Shown: positions 55,957 to 64,000 of the stretch, piece by piece
Layout: each line of letters begins with the position of its first letter
Numbering within the stretch: the first letter of the stretch is position 1
Source of the DNA: JBFWWP01 sp050246115
GTDB lineage: Bacteria; Planctomycetota; UBA8108; UBA1146; JAJFFE01
DNA: 64,000 nucleotides
Assembly (NCBI GenBank): GCA_050246115.1
Contig: JBFWWP010000011.1
Span: 62,001 to 126,000, forward strand
Direction: 5' to 3'
The notes under the pieces: model-generated
What the model was told of the DNA's origin: nothing
The model's input: only the letters and a program-made list of their open reading frames with translations
Database searches by the model: none
Program-made: the position numbers and the translations under genes

Positions 55957-56747
55957 GGGCGTACTTGGATCTGTTGACCGCCATTCGCGAGCGCGGCGTG
56001 CGCAAAGGCGATCGCACCGGGACCGGTACGCAGAGCATCTTCGGCCATCAGATGCGTTTCGACTTGTCCGCGGGCTTCCCGCTGGTGACGACCAAGAAGC
56101 TGCACCTTCCGTCCATCGTGCACGAGTTGCTTTGGTTCCTCCGCGGCGATTCGAATGTGGCCTACTTGCGGGCGAACGGGGTGTCTATCTGGGACGAGTG
56201 GGCTGACGAGCGCGGGGAACTGGGGCCGGTATACGGCGTCCAATGGCGCTCCTGGCCCGCGCCCGGCGGTGCACGTTGCGATCAGATTCGCGACGTGATC
56301 GAACGCATTCGGCGCGACCCGGATTCGCGCCGGCTGGTCGTGAGCGCTTGGAATGTCGCCGAGATCGACCGCATGGCGTTGCCACCGTGTCACGTCTTGT
56401 TCCAGTTCTACGTCTCCCGCGGACGCCTCTCGTGTCAGCTTTACCAGCGCAGCGCGGACGCGTTCCTCGGCGTCCCGTTCAACATCGCCTCCTACGCGTT
56501 GCTCACTTGCATGGTGGCCCAGGTCACCGGCTTGGAGCCGGGGGAGTTCATTCACACGCTCGGGGACGCGCACCTCTATCTGAACCATCTCGAGCAAGCC
56601 GAGGAACAGCTTCGCCGCGAGCCCTTTCCGGCTCCTCGACTGGTGTTGCCGCCCAAGGTGACCGACATCGATGAGTTCCGCGCCGAGCACATCGAGTTCC
56701 TCGATTACCGCTGTCACCCTGCGATCCGCGCGCCCATCTCGGTGTGA
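55953..56747 (+). CDS. thyA: Thymidylate synthase
   Basis: 264 aa, the exact E. coli ThyA length. Start ATG inside the psd stop (ATGA), with GAGAGGAG upstream. Methylates dUMP using methylene-THF. RTGTGTQSIFG, YGVQWRSW, the catalytic Cys146 in PPCHVLFQF, QRSADAFLGVPFNIASYALL in pieces and HIEFLDYRCHPAI are present. It overlaps folA. Confidence 0.97.
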   Translation: MRAYLDLLTAIRERGVRKGDRTGTGTQSIFGHQMRFDLSAGFPLVTTKKLHLPSIVHELLWFLRGDSNVAYLRANGVSIWDEWADERGELGPVYGVQWRSWPAPGGARCDQIRDVIERIRRDPDSRRLVVSAWNVAEIDRMALPPCHVLFQFYVSRGRLSCQLYQRSADAFLGVPFNIASYALLTCMVAQVTGLEPGEFIHTLGDAHLYLNHLEQAEEQLRREPFPAPRLVLPPKVTDIDEFRAEHIEFLDYRCHPAIRAPISV

Positions 56748-56758
56748 CGGGAGTTCGC

Positions 56759-57262
56759 GTGCGCATCTCTCTCATCGTTGCCGTCGGAGCGCGTGGCGTG
56801 ATCGGTCGCGACAACGGGCTGCCATGGCACCTCCCGGCGGATCTGCGTCGTTTTCGTGAACTTACCGTGGGGAAGCCCGTCGTCATGGGGCGGCGTACGT
56901 ATGAGTCGATCGGTCGGCCGCTACCGAAACGCCGCAACATCGTCGTGTCGCGGACCCCAGGCTACGTCGCCGAGGGTTGCGAGATGGCGCCATCGTTGCG
57001 CGCCGCTCTCGAGGCGGTTGCGTCGTGCGAAGAGGTCATGGTGATCGGGGGGGCGCGCCTGTACGCGGAGGCGCTGCCGCGCGCGGATCGCGTGTACTTG
57101 ACCGAGGTAATGGGGGAGTTCGACGGCGACACCTACTTCCCCGAACTCGCAGTCGACGAGTGGATCGAAGTGGCGCGCGACGAGCGACCGGCGGACGCGG
57201 ACAACGCGTTCGCGCTGGTCTTCCGTGTGCTCGAACGGGCCGAGCCCCGTCCGTCGGGTTGA
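56759..57262 (+). CDS. folA: Dihydrofolate reductase
   Basis: 167 aa from GTG 56759, with GGGAG 6 bases upstream; GTG 56744 (GTGA overlap with thyA) is the alternative. Renews THF used by ThyA. RISLIVAVGARGVIGRDNGLPWHLPADL in pieces, GKPVVMGRRTYESIGRPLP, IGGARLYAEALPRADRVYLT and the C-terminal strand-rich end are standard DHFR. The thyA-folA pairing is functionally sensible. Confidence 0.95.
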   Translation: MRISLIVAVGARGVIGRDNGLPWHLPADLRRFRELTVGKPVVMGRRTYESIGRPLPKRRNIVVSRTPGYVAEGCEMAPSLRAALEAVASCEEVMVIGGARLYAEALPRADRVYLTEVMGEFDGDTYFPELAVDEWIEVARDERPADADNAFALVFRVLERAEPRPSG

Positions 57263-57288
57263 CGCCGACGGGTTGGGCCAGATTCTCT

Positions 57289-57552
57289 CCAAGGCGCTTT
57301 CGAAAGCCGCCTCGTGGCTGCGGCCGATCCTGTTCCCCGTCTTCTTCCCCGCCCAACGCACCAACGCGACGCATACGCCCGAGCCCACGCCCTTCCGCAA
57401 GCCCCGGCGCGCCCTGGGATCCAAGAGGCTTTCGAAGAGCCGCCTCGTGCCTGCGGCCGATCCTGCTCCCTCTGTTCTTCCCCGCCCAACGCACCAACGC
57501 GACGCATACGCCCGAGCCCACGCCCTTCCGCAAGCCCCAGCGCGCCCTGGGA
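57289..57552. repeat. Direct repeat, two units of about 132 bp
   Basis: Unit 1 starts CCAAGGCGCTTTCGAAAGCC (57289) and unit 2 CCAAGAGGCTTTCGAAGAGCC at 57421. The right two-thirds of each unit, starting CTTCCCCGCCCAACGCACC, is almost identical (one C/A change); the left third has several changes. The inner part is not seen elsewhere in the window, while the flanks match repeat C at 30697. Confidence 0.9.
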
Positions 57553-57633
57553 GCGCGGACAGCCTGTCCGCATCTTGGCCTCGCGCCACGGAACCTCCGC
57601 ATACCACCCGGGCCCACGCCTACCACCACCGTG

Positions 57634-57672
57634 GCGCGGCGAAGCCGCGTCCACTTCACCCACAAACGCTCG
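57634..57672. repeat. Dispersed repeat C, right block of copy 2
   Basis: GGCGAAGCCGCG followed by CTTCACCCACAAACGCTCG, matching 30736-30772. The left block of the same repeat (GATTCTCTCC..TTCGAAAGCC) is at 57281-57308. Confidence 0.6.
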
Positions 57673-57734
57673 CCTTGGACGGTTACCGCGAGGCCGGTTT
57701 GGGGCTGCTCCCGAACGCGCTTGAATTCGGGCCT

Positions 57735-58616
57735 TTAACTTTTGGGTGGCTTGGAGAACGTGGCGTCGTCGGCGACGACGCCGATGGCGATGGCCGTGAC
57801 CGTGATCTCGAATGCGGACTTTCCGTCTCGGAGCTGGCGCACGGAGTGAGCGATCCGGGCGCCGTCGACCGTGCGGTAGTTCGTGTATTCGAAGGTCACC
57901 GAGAAGGGGCTGCCACCCCAGGGGTCGGGTGACACGTACGAGATCCGCACGGGGAGTCCGGTCTCGGGGTGGAAGGTGAAGCTGACTCGATCTCCAGGGG
58001 CTGGTGAGGCCGGGTTCGAGGTCTTCTTCACGAACGTGACTTGCGTGCCCAACGGTGTCGCCTTCGTCGCGCTGGGATCCGGTGGCGTGAGCTCAGCGGT
58101 ATAGCCGAGGGCATCGTGCTCGGTGAGAATGACCTGCAGGATGTGGTCCATGCGCAGCGACTCGCGCGCGATCGCATCGAGTTCGGTCACCGTGCCGCTG
58201 GGATCGCGCTGCCAGTAAACCTTGCCGTCGGTACCCAGCGTGTGTTTGCGGCCCGCGAGGTCGCGTTCGAGGCGTCGCGCTCCGTCCGCGCGCGACACGA
58301 TCTGGATCTGGGTCGTGATCGTCAGGCCTTCTTGCGGCGCCGTCGTCTTCACCTGGCACGTGAGCTGCGCGTTCATCGCTTTGCGGTACGCCTCGACACC
58401 GCCGAGTGCGGTGATCGCACGATTCACGGAGTCGGCGGCCGAATGGGTGGGACTCGGTGCCGATTGCGCTGAACCCGAGGCCGTCGCGAGCGTGAGTGCG
58501 AGGCCGGCGACGGCGAACCACGCCCACGGTGACCGGGTCCTGCGGGTGCCGAGGCGGGCTCTCCCCAGCGCGTAACCCCGAAGCTCCGCGCAGCGCCGAT
58601 CGAACGTTCGTGGCAT
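57735..58616 (-). CDS. Secreted LolA/outer-membrane-lipoprotein-sorting-like protein
   Basis: 293 aa, ATG with GGGGAGGA upstream. A signal peptide (FAVAGLALTLATASGSAQ) follows a long n-region. The mature part starts VNRAITALGGVEAYRKAM, then alternating strands such as ITTQIQIVSRADGARRLERDL and VSFTFHPETGLPVRISYVSPDPWG, a layout like MucB/LolA half-barrels that handle lipids. No catalytic motif. The usual planctomycete paralogues are called DUF1571 or 'outer membrane lipoprotein-sorting'; I am not sure which applies. Confidence 0.6.
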   Translation of the reverse strand: MPRTFDRRCAELRGYALGRARLGTRRTRSPWAWFAVAGLALTLATASGSAQSAPSPTHSAADSVNRAITALGGVEAYRKAMNAQLTCQVKTTAPQEGLTITTQIQIVSRADGARRLERDLAGRKHTLGTDGKVYWQRDPSGTVTELDAIARESLRMDHILQVILTEHDALGYTAELTPPDPSATKATPLGTQVTFVKKTSNPASPAPGDRVSFTFHPETGLPVRISYVSPDPWGGSPFSVTFEYTNYRTVDGARIAHSVRQLRDGKSAFEITVTAIAIGVVADDATFSKPPKS

Positions 58617-58886
58617 CCCTGTCCTCCCCTGGGCTCACCGATAGCCGGCGCGACCGAGTCGCCGCCGATCACCCTTGCGAAGTGCGTCAACAGTCCGCCG
58701 TTTCCGTGCACCCGCGCCCCCTCATGCTCACCGTGACCGGATTCGGTTTCCAGTCCGGTTCCGAACTCGCGACGTGCGGCCGCTCTTCTTTGGCGGGCTC
58801 GTTCTTGCGCCCGCGGCGTCTCGGCCCTGCGGTACGTCCCTTGCGAGGTAGTGGTACCTGCTGGCGGAGTCGCAAGAAAGGCGACT

Positions 58887-59639
58887 ATGCCCCACCCGAC
58901 CGCTCGGAAGCCGTGGAGCCACCGCGGAACTCGGCTCTTGGTCCTACTGATCAGCGTCGTGTCCGCGATCTCGAGTCTCTGGATGCCTGTGAGTACCTCC
59001 GAGACGAACGCTCAACAAGGGGAGACGCGGGATCGTGCCCGGCGTGCGCTCGACCTTCCCGCCGGCTTCCGCGGTCAGGACCCGGAGGAGGAGGACGAGT
59101 CGGAGTCGATCGTGTTCTACGGCCAAGAGTTCGAAGCGGATGGCTTCTTCTGGTGCTTGGATACTTCAGGCAGCATGGCCGAAGGGGGGAAACTCGAGAT
59201 CCTCAAGCAAGAAGTGACCCAGGCCATCAACTCCCTCAGTAGGCAAGCCGAATTCGGTTTGGTGTCGTTCAACTCCAGTACGCAGGTGTGGTCGCAACAA
59301 CCGGTCGCGGCGACGGCGGACCGCAAGGCTGCCGGCAGCGCATGGGTGCAGAGTCTGGTTGCTGCCGGTTGGACGTGTCTGGCTCCGGCTGCCGTCCAAA
59401 CGCTTCAGATCAGCAATCAGTGCCGGCGCGCGTCGAAGACCGTGTTGGTGGTCGGCGACGGTGTGCCGATCTGCAACGGCGTGGACACCCGCGACGCATG
59501 TCTCCTGGCTGTCGCTACCGCCAACTGGCAACGCACCCCGGTCAACACCCTCTACGTCGCGAACGACAACGACGGACAAGCCTTCATGCGCGCGCTTGCC
59601 GAGCAGAACGGGGGGCAGTTCGTGCACGTGGGTGGCTGA
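58887..59639 (+). CDS. Secreted or membrane-anchored von Willebrand factor A domain protein
   Basis: 250 aa from ATG 58887 with AAAGG upstream. A hydrophobic segment near 18-36 (LLVLLISVVSAISSLW) serves as signal or anchor. An acidic stretch (EEEDESES) precedes the VWA domain, which has the metal site D-T-S-G-S in WCLDTSGSMAEGG, then the usual strand/helix pattern (FGLVSFNSSTQVW, WTCLAPAAVQTL, VLVVGDGVP). It ends at the natural domain end. Probable protein-protein interaction role. Confidence 0.85.
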   Translation: MPHPTARKPWSHRGTRLLVLLISVVSAISSLWMPVSTSETNAQQGETRDRARRALDLPAGFRGQDPEEEDESESIVFYGQEFEADGFFWCLDTSGSMAEGGKLEILKQEVTQAINSLSRQAEFGLVSFNSSTQVWSQQPVAATADRKAAGSAWVQSLVAAGWTCLAPAAVQTLQISNQCRRASKTVLVVGDGVPICNGVDTRDACLLAVATANWQRTPVNTLYVANDNDGQAFMRALAEQNGGQFVHVGG

Positions 59640-59714
59640 CCCCCTGCCCCACATCGAGCGCGCACCACGCTTGGTGTGGGGCTCGAGTCGTTTGTGAACG
59701 CGCTTGATTTGGGA

Positions 59715-59902
59715 CTAGTGCCTTGTCAGGTAACCTTCGCCGCGATGGTCGAGGCAACTTGGTTCAGATTCGTTCGCTGGGAAGGGTTCGGATCCGGAGG
59801 CGTATTGGTGGATCCGTTGAGGAATCCGGAGCCTTCCCAGCGAACGGAGATGGGCCGAGGCAGCCCGGCCCACGGGGTCAAGGTTGCCTGACACGGCACT
59901 AG
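59715..59902. mobile_element. Family B fold-back (MITE-like) element
   Basis: 188 bases with CTAGTGCC...GGCACTAG ends. The terminal repeats CTAGTGCCKTGTCAGGYAACCTT match over 21 of 23 bases. A second inner inverted repeat (CGTTCGCTGGGAAGG / CCTTCCCAGCGAACG, 15 of 15) makes the whole unit one fold-back. The TA inside CTAG at both ends fits insertion into TA, as in IS630/Tc1-type elements. No gene inside. Confidence 0.8.
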
Positions 59903-59951
59903 CCCGCATGATTCGTGGCGCTCGGCTGCGGAGGACCGAAGTCAAGTGGGT

Positions 59952-59974
59952 GAAGTTATTCTCGGGCGACTCCT
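59952..59974. repeat. Family A element end fragment
   Basis: GAAGTTATTCTCGGGCGACT plus CCT: 23 bases matching the right end of the family A element with two changes. The left part of the element is missing, perhaps lost when or after family B inserted next to it. Confidence 0.6.
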
Positions 59975-60054
59975 AGGCTCGGGTCGCGCGGCGTTTGCTC
60001 GAGCGGTTCGACGCACTCGCTGACCGGGCGGCGCGCACTCTTGGCGGTCGGGTC

Positions 60055-62013
60055 TTACTTGCCGTACTTGTCCGTCTGCGCCTTGCGGGCGCTGGCGACG
60101 ATCTCTTTCTGCTTGGCCCGGTTGCGGAAGGGTGCGAACTCCTGCGCGAGTTGCTCGAACCCGGCTGGATCGAGCTCGGCGATCTGTTTGTAGGTGAGGA
60201 TCCCGCGTTCGTTGAGGCGCTTCTCGAGCGCGGGTCCGATGCCCTTGACCAGTTTCAGGTCATCGGGTTCGGGCGGCTGGAGAATCAACTCGAGCTGTGT
60301 GTCCTCGACGGGCTGCTTTGGAGACGCGGGGGCTCGTTTGCTCTTTGGCTTTTTGGTCGCTGACACTTCCGCTGCGGGTTCGTCGGCGAGCTCGCGCCGG
60401 GCCGCCGCGGGCGGCGGATCCGCGGGCACTGCCGTCGGCTCCGGTGTTGGGTCGTGCGCGGGCGAGTCGTCTTCGGTCGGTCGCATGAGCTCGAACATGC
60501 GGCGCCGAAACTCCTCGATCTGCGCTTCCTTCGCCTCCAGTTCCTCGAGGTGCTTGGACTCGGAGGCCCGCGTCGAGCGGTGCTCGTCCTCCAGGCTCGC
60601 GAGTTGATCCTGGAGCATCGCAATCTTCGCCTCGAGGGTCTCGACGCGGTCGAAGTCGCTCGACTCCCGCTCGAGACGTTCTTCCTCGGCGCGGGCCATC
60701 CGCGCCTCGACGTCCGCGGCTTGGAGTTCGAGCTCCTCGATGCGGGCGGCCTGCTGTTCGACGAGTTCGTCGCTGCGTTCGCGCTCGGCGTTGCGCTCCT
60801 TCTCGAGTGCCTCGAGCTGCTGCTCCAGGTCGCCGATCTGCCGCTCCTGCTCCTCGATGCGCGGCTGCGCTTGGCGGAGGGCGTCGCCGTGGGCCTGGGC
60901 CTTCTGCACCTGCTCTTCGAGGGAACGAGCCCGTGCCGACGACTCTTGCTCCAGGTGCTGGATCTGACCCTCGAGCTCGGCAATGCGTTGCTCGAGCTTC
61001 GCAGCCCGGGCTTCGGCCTCGCTCCTGGCCTTGGCGTTCGCCACGGCCTCGGCGGCACGCGCCACCGCCTCCTCCGCGCGCGACACGACCTCGGCCTCGA
61101 GCTCCGTGCGACGGTGCTCGAGCGCGCTCGCGGCTTCGGCGCGTTCATGGGCGAGCCGCCGGATCTCCTCGAGTTGTTCGTCGCTGCCGGCCAGTTCCGC
61201 GAGCCGCGCTTCGAGCCCACGGGCTTCCTCGCGAAGCTCCGCAAGTTCATCCTCACGCTGCGTCGCCCGCGTGCGCGCTTCCTCGAGTTCTCGGGTGAGC
61301 GCTCCCAAGCGCAGCTCTGTCTGCTTCGCCGCCTCGGCGCCGGCTCGTTCTTGCTCTTGCAGCTGTTCGAGAAGCGCCTCGAGTTCCTGATCGCTCGCCC
61401 GCGCGGACGCCGCCGCCTTGGCCTCGGCGAGGGCCAAGCGCTGCTCCAGCTCTGCGCTACGCGTCTGTTGCTGCGTGTGCGTTTGGGAGATCGTTTCCAA
61501 GTCCCGACGCAGATTCGTCAGCTCCACGTTCTCGGCTTGGACCGTGCGCAGTTGCTGCTCGAGGCCAGACAATCGCTCATCGCGCTCGATGAGGTCTTCT
61601 TCCGCGGCGCCCAACTCGGCGGTCAAACGGGCGACCTCGAGTGAGTGTGCGCTCAGGTCGTCGCGTTCCTGTTCCAGTTCGGTGCAGCGCAGTTCGGCCG
61701 TGGCGCGCCCTTGCTGCTCGTGCTCGAGCTCGGTTCGTAGCGCCTGCACCTGCTGTTCGAGCTTGTGGAGGTTGCCGCGGTCGCCGTGGCTGCCCTTGCG
61801 GAGTTTCTCGAGTTCACGCGTGGACTGGGCCAGGCTCTCGCGTGCGGTCGCCGCTTCCTCTTGCAGCAGTTCGAGGCTCGCATCGGATCGTTCCTGGAGA
61901 TCGCCGAGCGCTCGCTCCAGGTTCTCGGCGCGATCACGCTCGAGTCGGCCGCCGCCCCACCAACCTGCGATGACACCCGCCAGGGCCATGAGCCCGTTGA
62001 TGATCAGATCCAT
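60055..62013 (-). CDS. Membrane-anchored long coiled-coil protein with C-terminal helix-hairpin-helix domain
   Basis: 652 aa; ATG 62013 chosen over GTG 62019 because GGAG sits 6 bases before it. One N-terminal helix (LIINGLMALAGVIAGWWGGG), then about 460 residues of dense Glu/Arg/Leu coiled coil with no break longer than about 15 residues. A Pro/Ala linker (PAHDPTPEPTAVPADPPP) leads to a C-terminal domain with DDLKLVKGIGPALEKRLNERGI, a helix-hairpin-helix unit of the kind that binds DNA or acts as an interaction site. Could join envelope and nucleoid (inference only). Confidence 0.8.
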   Translation of the reverse strand: MDLIINGLMALAGVIAGWWGGGRLERDRAENLERALGDLQERSDASLELLQEEAATARESLAQSTRELEKLRKGSHGDRGNLHKLEQQVQALRTELEHEQQGRATAELRCTELEQERDDLSAHSLEVARLTAELGAAEEDLIERDERLSGLEQQLRTVQAENVELTNLRRDLETISQTHTQQQTRSAELEQRLALAEAKAAASARASDQELEALLEQLQEQERAGAEAAKQTELRLGALTRELEEARTRATQREDELAELREEARGLEARLAELAGSDEQLEEIRRLAHERAEAASALEHRRTELEAEVVSRAEEAVARAAEAVANAKARSEAEARAAKLEQRIAELEGQIQHLEQESSARARSLEEQVQKAQAHGDALRQAQPRIEEQERQIGDLEQQLEALEKERNAERERSDELVEQQAARIEELELQAADVEARMARAEEERLERESSDFDRVETLEAKIAMLQDQLASLEDEHRSTRASESKHLEELEAKEAQIEEFRRRMFELMRPTEDDSPAHDPTPEPTAVPADPPPAAARRELADEPAAEVSATKKPKSKRAPASPKQPVEDTQLELILQPPEPDDLKLVKGIGPALEKRLNERGILTYKQIAELDPAGFEQLAQEFAPFRNRAKQKEIVASARKAQTDKYGK

Positions 62014-62400
62014 CGGCACTCCATCGCTGCAATCGCCCCTTCGGCGGACTCACGGGCACACTGGGTTGCAACGCGCGCGCAAGGAACCCGTGGCCCCAGC
62101 GATTCTCGCACGTCGGGTCAGCGTCCGTGGCGACGATGGGGCACCCCTGCATAGCGAAAGGGCTACCCGGATGCAAGCCGGGCGGGGCGGGGCTGGGGTC
62201 GGAACGGGTGTGGCGGGGAGGGGACGGGACGGGGTGGCGAACGGGGGAAGAGGATCCGCGCTCCACCCGCACTCCGCGACCACCGATCCCGTCGGAACTC
62301 GGAGCGCGACACCTCTCCCGATGGCACGCGATGGTCGTGCGACGCGGATACGACCGGCCTGCCCGCGTCCGCCCCTTCCGCACCTCGGGAGGCCTGCTGT
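62014..62400. other. Intergenic region, no gene seen
   Basis: 387 bases between two leftward genes, with a purine-rich block near 62190-62250 (GGGGAGGGGACGGGACGGGG). Frames that remain open are due to composition. The promoter of the coiled-coil gene should lie here. Confidence 0.4.
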
Positions 62401-63018
62401 CTATGCGGGGCGTGCGGCCTTCGATGCCTCGTGTCCGGCGGGGTCGCAAGACACCTCCGTGTCGGCGTCCGCGATGAGCGCTTCAAGAAACTTCCCGGTG
62501 TCCGGCAGCAGAACCTTCGCGTGGTGCCGGTGGCCCCAGGGCAGGCGCGCGCAACCGGGCCACCGAAGCACGACACCGGCCGTGCCCGCGTCGTAGATCA
62601 CATCGATCTGCAGCTCGAGCGGGTCGTCCGGGTTCTGCCGGATGGTCGCGGCCGCGGGCGCCAAGGCCACTTCTCCCCGGCTGACGCTCACGACCCGGGC
62701 GACGAGTTCGGCGCGGGCGTCCAGGTTCATCTCGGCGGTGGTTGGAGTGACCCCGAGAGCGGCGGCGTCATGCTCAGCCAGTACGAGCGTGCCGCGCAGG
62801 CGGCCCCGGTCGAGCCGCCACGTCGAGCTACTGATTCCGGGGTCGTGCGCCCAGGACGGCGTCGCGCCGAGACTCCCCCAGAGAACGAGCGAGAGGAGCG
62901 CCCGGGTGAGCGCGCGCTGGTGATCGACGTGACCCCCGGTCGTCCGGGGTGTCGCCGCGGGCCCGCGGCCTGGGTACGCGGAGTCACGGTTCGTGTGCGG
63001 AGCATGACTGCGACCCAT
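62401..63018 (-). CDS. Small secreted protein, HupE/UreJ N-terminal-like
   Basis: 205 aa from ATG 63018, GAGG about 9 bases upstream. The n-region is long (about 35 residues), then LTRALLSLVLWGSLGATPSWAHDPG gives a signal peptide cut before HDPG. AHDPGISSSTWRL and beta-rich sequence to the end look like the periplasmic front domain of some HupE/UreJ_2-type proteins, but the membrane part of those proteins is missing. Cys pair and HRHH run near the C-terminus could bind metal. Function unknown. Confidence 0.55.
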   Translation of the reverse strand: MGRSHAPHTNRDSAYPGRGPAATPRTTGGHVDHQRALTRALLSLVLWGSLGATPSWAHDPGISSSTWRLDRGRLRGTLVLAEHDAAALGVTPTTAEMNLDARAELVARVVSVSRGEVALAPAAATIRQNPDDPLELQIDVIYDAGTAGVVLRWPGCARLPWGHRHHAKVLLPDTGKFLEALIADADTEVSCDPAGHEASKAARPA

Positions 63019-63040
63019 GCCGGGGCCTCGCTTTCACTGA

Positions 63041-64000
63041 TCACGGGTGAGCGTGGTTGCGGCCGTTCTGCGGCGTGCTCTCGTACGGGAACGTTCTGCT
63101 GTAGACCGCGTCGTTGGCCGACACGCCGTCGCCGGGCGGGAACAGCACGATCACCGGCGGTGTCACACGGAGGTCACTGAGAATCGCGTCGACCGCGATG
63201 TCGACGACATCGTCGCCGAAGCGGCGACCGTTGGGCCAGCCCCCGGGAATCAGTCCGCCGTTCTGGAAGGGATCTTGAATCGTACTCTGCAGAACGTCAC
63301 CCCCGAAGATGCCGAGTCGCGAGAAGCCCAAGTCGTCCGGATTCGTCGGATGCGACGGGCCACCTCCCGCGAGCCGTGCCGCCGGTGTCGACAGATCGAC
63401 GCGTAAGAGGTCGGGAATGAAGATGCTGGCCAAGTCCGTACGGTTCATGGCAATTCCCGGGCTCGCTCCACCGAGTAGGATCGCATTGATGAGCGCGCCG
63501 AGTTCGGGCTGGAGTGCGTACTGAGAGAAGTTCGCGGCATCCGTCGTGGGTAGGCTGCGATTGTAGAGATCCTTGTCGACGACAGCCACGAGCCCCTCGC
63601 AGAACAGCGGGTTGCCCTGCCGGCCGACTTGGGTCCAGACCGGTTCGCACTCCGAGAGCGGCCGCGGCCCGTTGCCGAACAGGTAATCCAGGAGGAACAC
63701 GGCGTCCGAAACGTCGGTTGTCTGATCGCCGTTGAAGTCGCCGGTGGGACGAACGACCTGCAGGCTCTGACGACTGGTGGTGGCGTACACACCCAAGACT
63801 TGTTGATCCCCTCCGAGCTCGGCCACCGGAATCGACAGCGCCAACAGGTGGATGTTGAAGCCGCCTTGAGAGTCGCGGCCGGGGTCGCGCAGCTGGAGCA
63901 GGTCGAAGATCGACTGGATGTCACCAAAGAACCCGTCGTCGCGCTGGCCCGCAAACGCCTGCACTCCCGACGCGAGGTTGGCGATGGTTTGTTGAGTGTA
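63041..64000 (-). CDS. DUF4331-family secreted protein with inserted dockerin-type repeat (5' end outside window)
   Basis: The reading frame is open from the right window edge to the stop at 63041, so the N-terminus is missing (at least 319 residues visible). SGVQAFAGQRDDGFFGD, ANRTDLASIFIPDLLRVDLSTP-like text and GGWPNGRRFGDDVVDIAVDAILSDLR are DUF4331 hallmarks. Between two parts of that domain lies PTGDFNGDQTTDVSDAVFLLDYLF, a single dockerin/EF-hand-like repeat, as in other secreted proteins of this window. Exported, function unknown. Confidence 0.75.
   Translation of the reverse strand, partial: YTQQTIANLASGVQAFAGQRDDGFFGDIQSIFDLLQLRDPGRDSQGGFNIHLLALSIPVAELGGDQQVLGVYATTSRQSLQVVRPTGDFNGDQTTDVSDAVFLLDYLFGNGPRPLSECEPVWTQVGRQGNPLFCEGLVAVVDKDLYNRSLPTTDAANFSQYALQPELGALINAILLGGASPGIAMNRTDLASIFIPDLLRVDLSTPAARLAGGGPSHPTNPDDLGFSRLGIFGGDVLQSTIQDPFQNGGLIPGGWPNGRRFGDDVVDIAVDAILSDLRVTPPVIVLFPPGDGVSANDAVYSRTFPYESTPQNGRNHAHP

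Larger units (their letters stand above)
57263..57734. other. Non-coding region with direct repeats
   Basis: 472 bases between folA and a convergent secreted-protein gene. Mostly repeat: see 57289-57552 and the repeat C blocks at 57281-57322 and 57634-57672. The last 60 bases have no feature. Frames that are open here are by-products of base composition. Confidence 0.6.
59640..60054. other. Intergenic region with two element remains
   Basis: 415 bases between the VWA gene and the convergent coiled-coil gene. It holds family B element 59715-59902 and, 49 bases on, a family A end (59952-59974). The rest shows nothing. Confidence 0.6.

Overview
The window is high-GC DNA that most resembles a member of the Planctomycetota. 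The main pointers are secreted proteins ending in paired EF-hand/dockerin-type repeats of the NIADAV..LGNLF kind followed by a Cys-rich tail, a DUF4331 protein carrying the same kind of repeat, and a PspA locus with an OmpA-fused solute-binding protein. The assignment is by protein style only; there is no rRNA, tRNA or marker tree in the window. Many genes start with GTG, and neighbouring genes often overlap by ATGA or GTGA.

Layout. 0.4-3.3 kb: an overlapping trio of an OleD-like reductase, a phosphopantetheinyl transferase and an alpha/beta hydrolase. 3.8-6.9 kb: a large secreted dockerin protein with a strong terminator. 7-14.2 kb: rlmKL, idi, a TIM-barrel sugar isomerase-like gene, an ABC-2 exporter pair and gmhB. 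14.3-18 kb: a ChaN-hydrolase fusion and two membrane proteins, one with an octapeptide-repeat N-terminus. 18.4-25.5 kb: a HEAT-like protein, a thiE fusion, a small membrane protein, purM, dapF and a lipoprotein. 25.8-35.1 kb: a leftward envelope locus made of PspA, a membrane-anchored solute-binding/OmpA fusion, ABC permease and ATPase, a membrane coiled-coil protein, an AAA ATPase and a small partner. 35.4-35.7 kb: a small zinc-ribbon gene with an in-frame UGA and a SECIS-like hairpin. 36.5-44.2 kb: the oxidative pentose phosphate genes zwf, pgl, pgi and gnd, with a secreted beta-helix dockerin protein between pgi and gnd. 44.6-53.4 kb: a sigma-54 activator followed by a STAS-OMF-MFP-RND efflux operon with a recognisable sigma-54 promoter. 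53.6-57.3 kb: aldehyde dehydrogenase, psd, thyA and folA. 57.7-64 kb: secreted proteins, a VWA protein, a coiled-coil/HhH protein and a DUF4331 protein cut by the window edge.

Mobile and repeated DNA. Two copies of a 179-bp fold-back element (family A) lie at 25.5 and 36.1 kb, with end fragments at 7.05, 23.28 and 59.95 kb. A different 188-bp fold-back element with CTAG ends (family B) lies at 59.7 kb. There are also tandem and direct repeats at 17.8, 25.7 and 57.3 kb and a dispersed repeat shared by 30.7 and 57.3-57.7 kb. I see no CRISPR array, integrase, full insertion sequence, tRNA or rRNA.

The three points most worth attention are the candidate selenoprotein at 35.4-35.7 kb, the PspA/AAA/ABC/OmpA locus as a possible membrane-maintenance machine, and the self-contained sigma-54 control circuit of the efflux operon.
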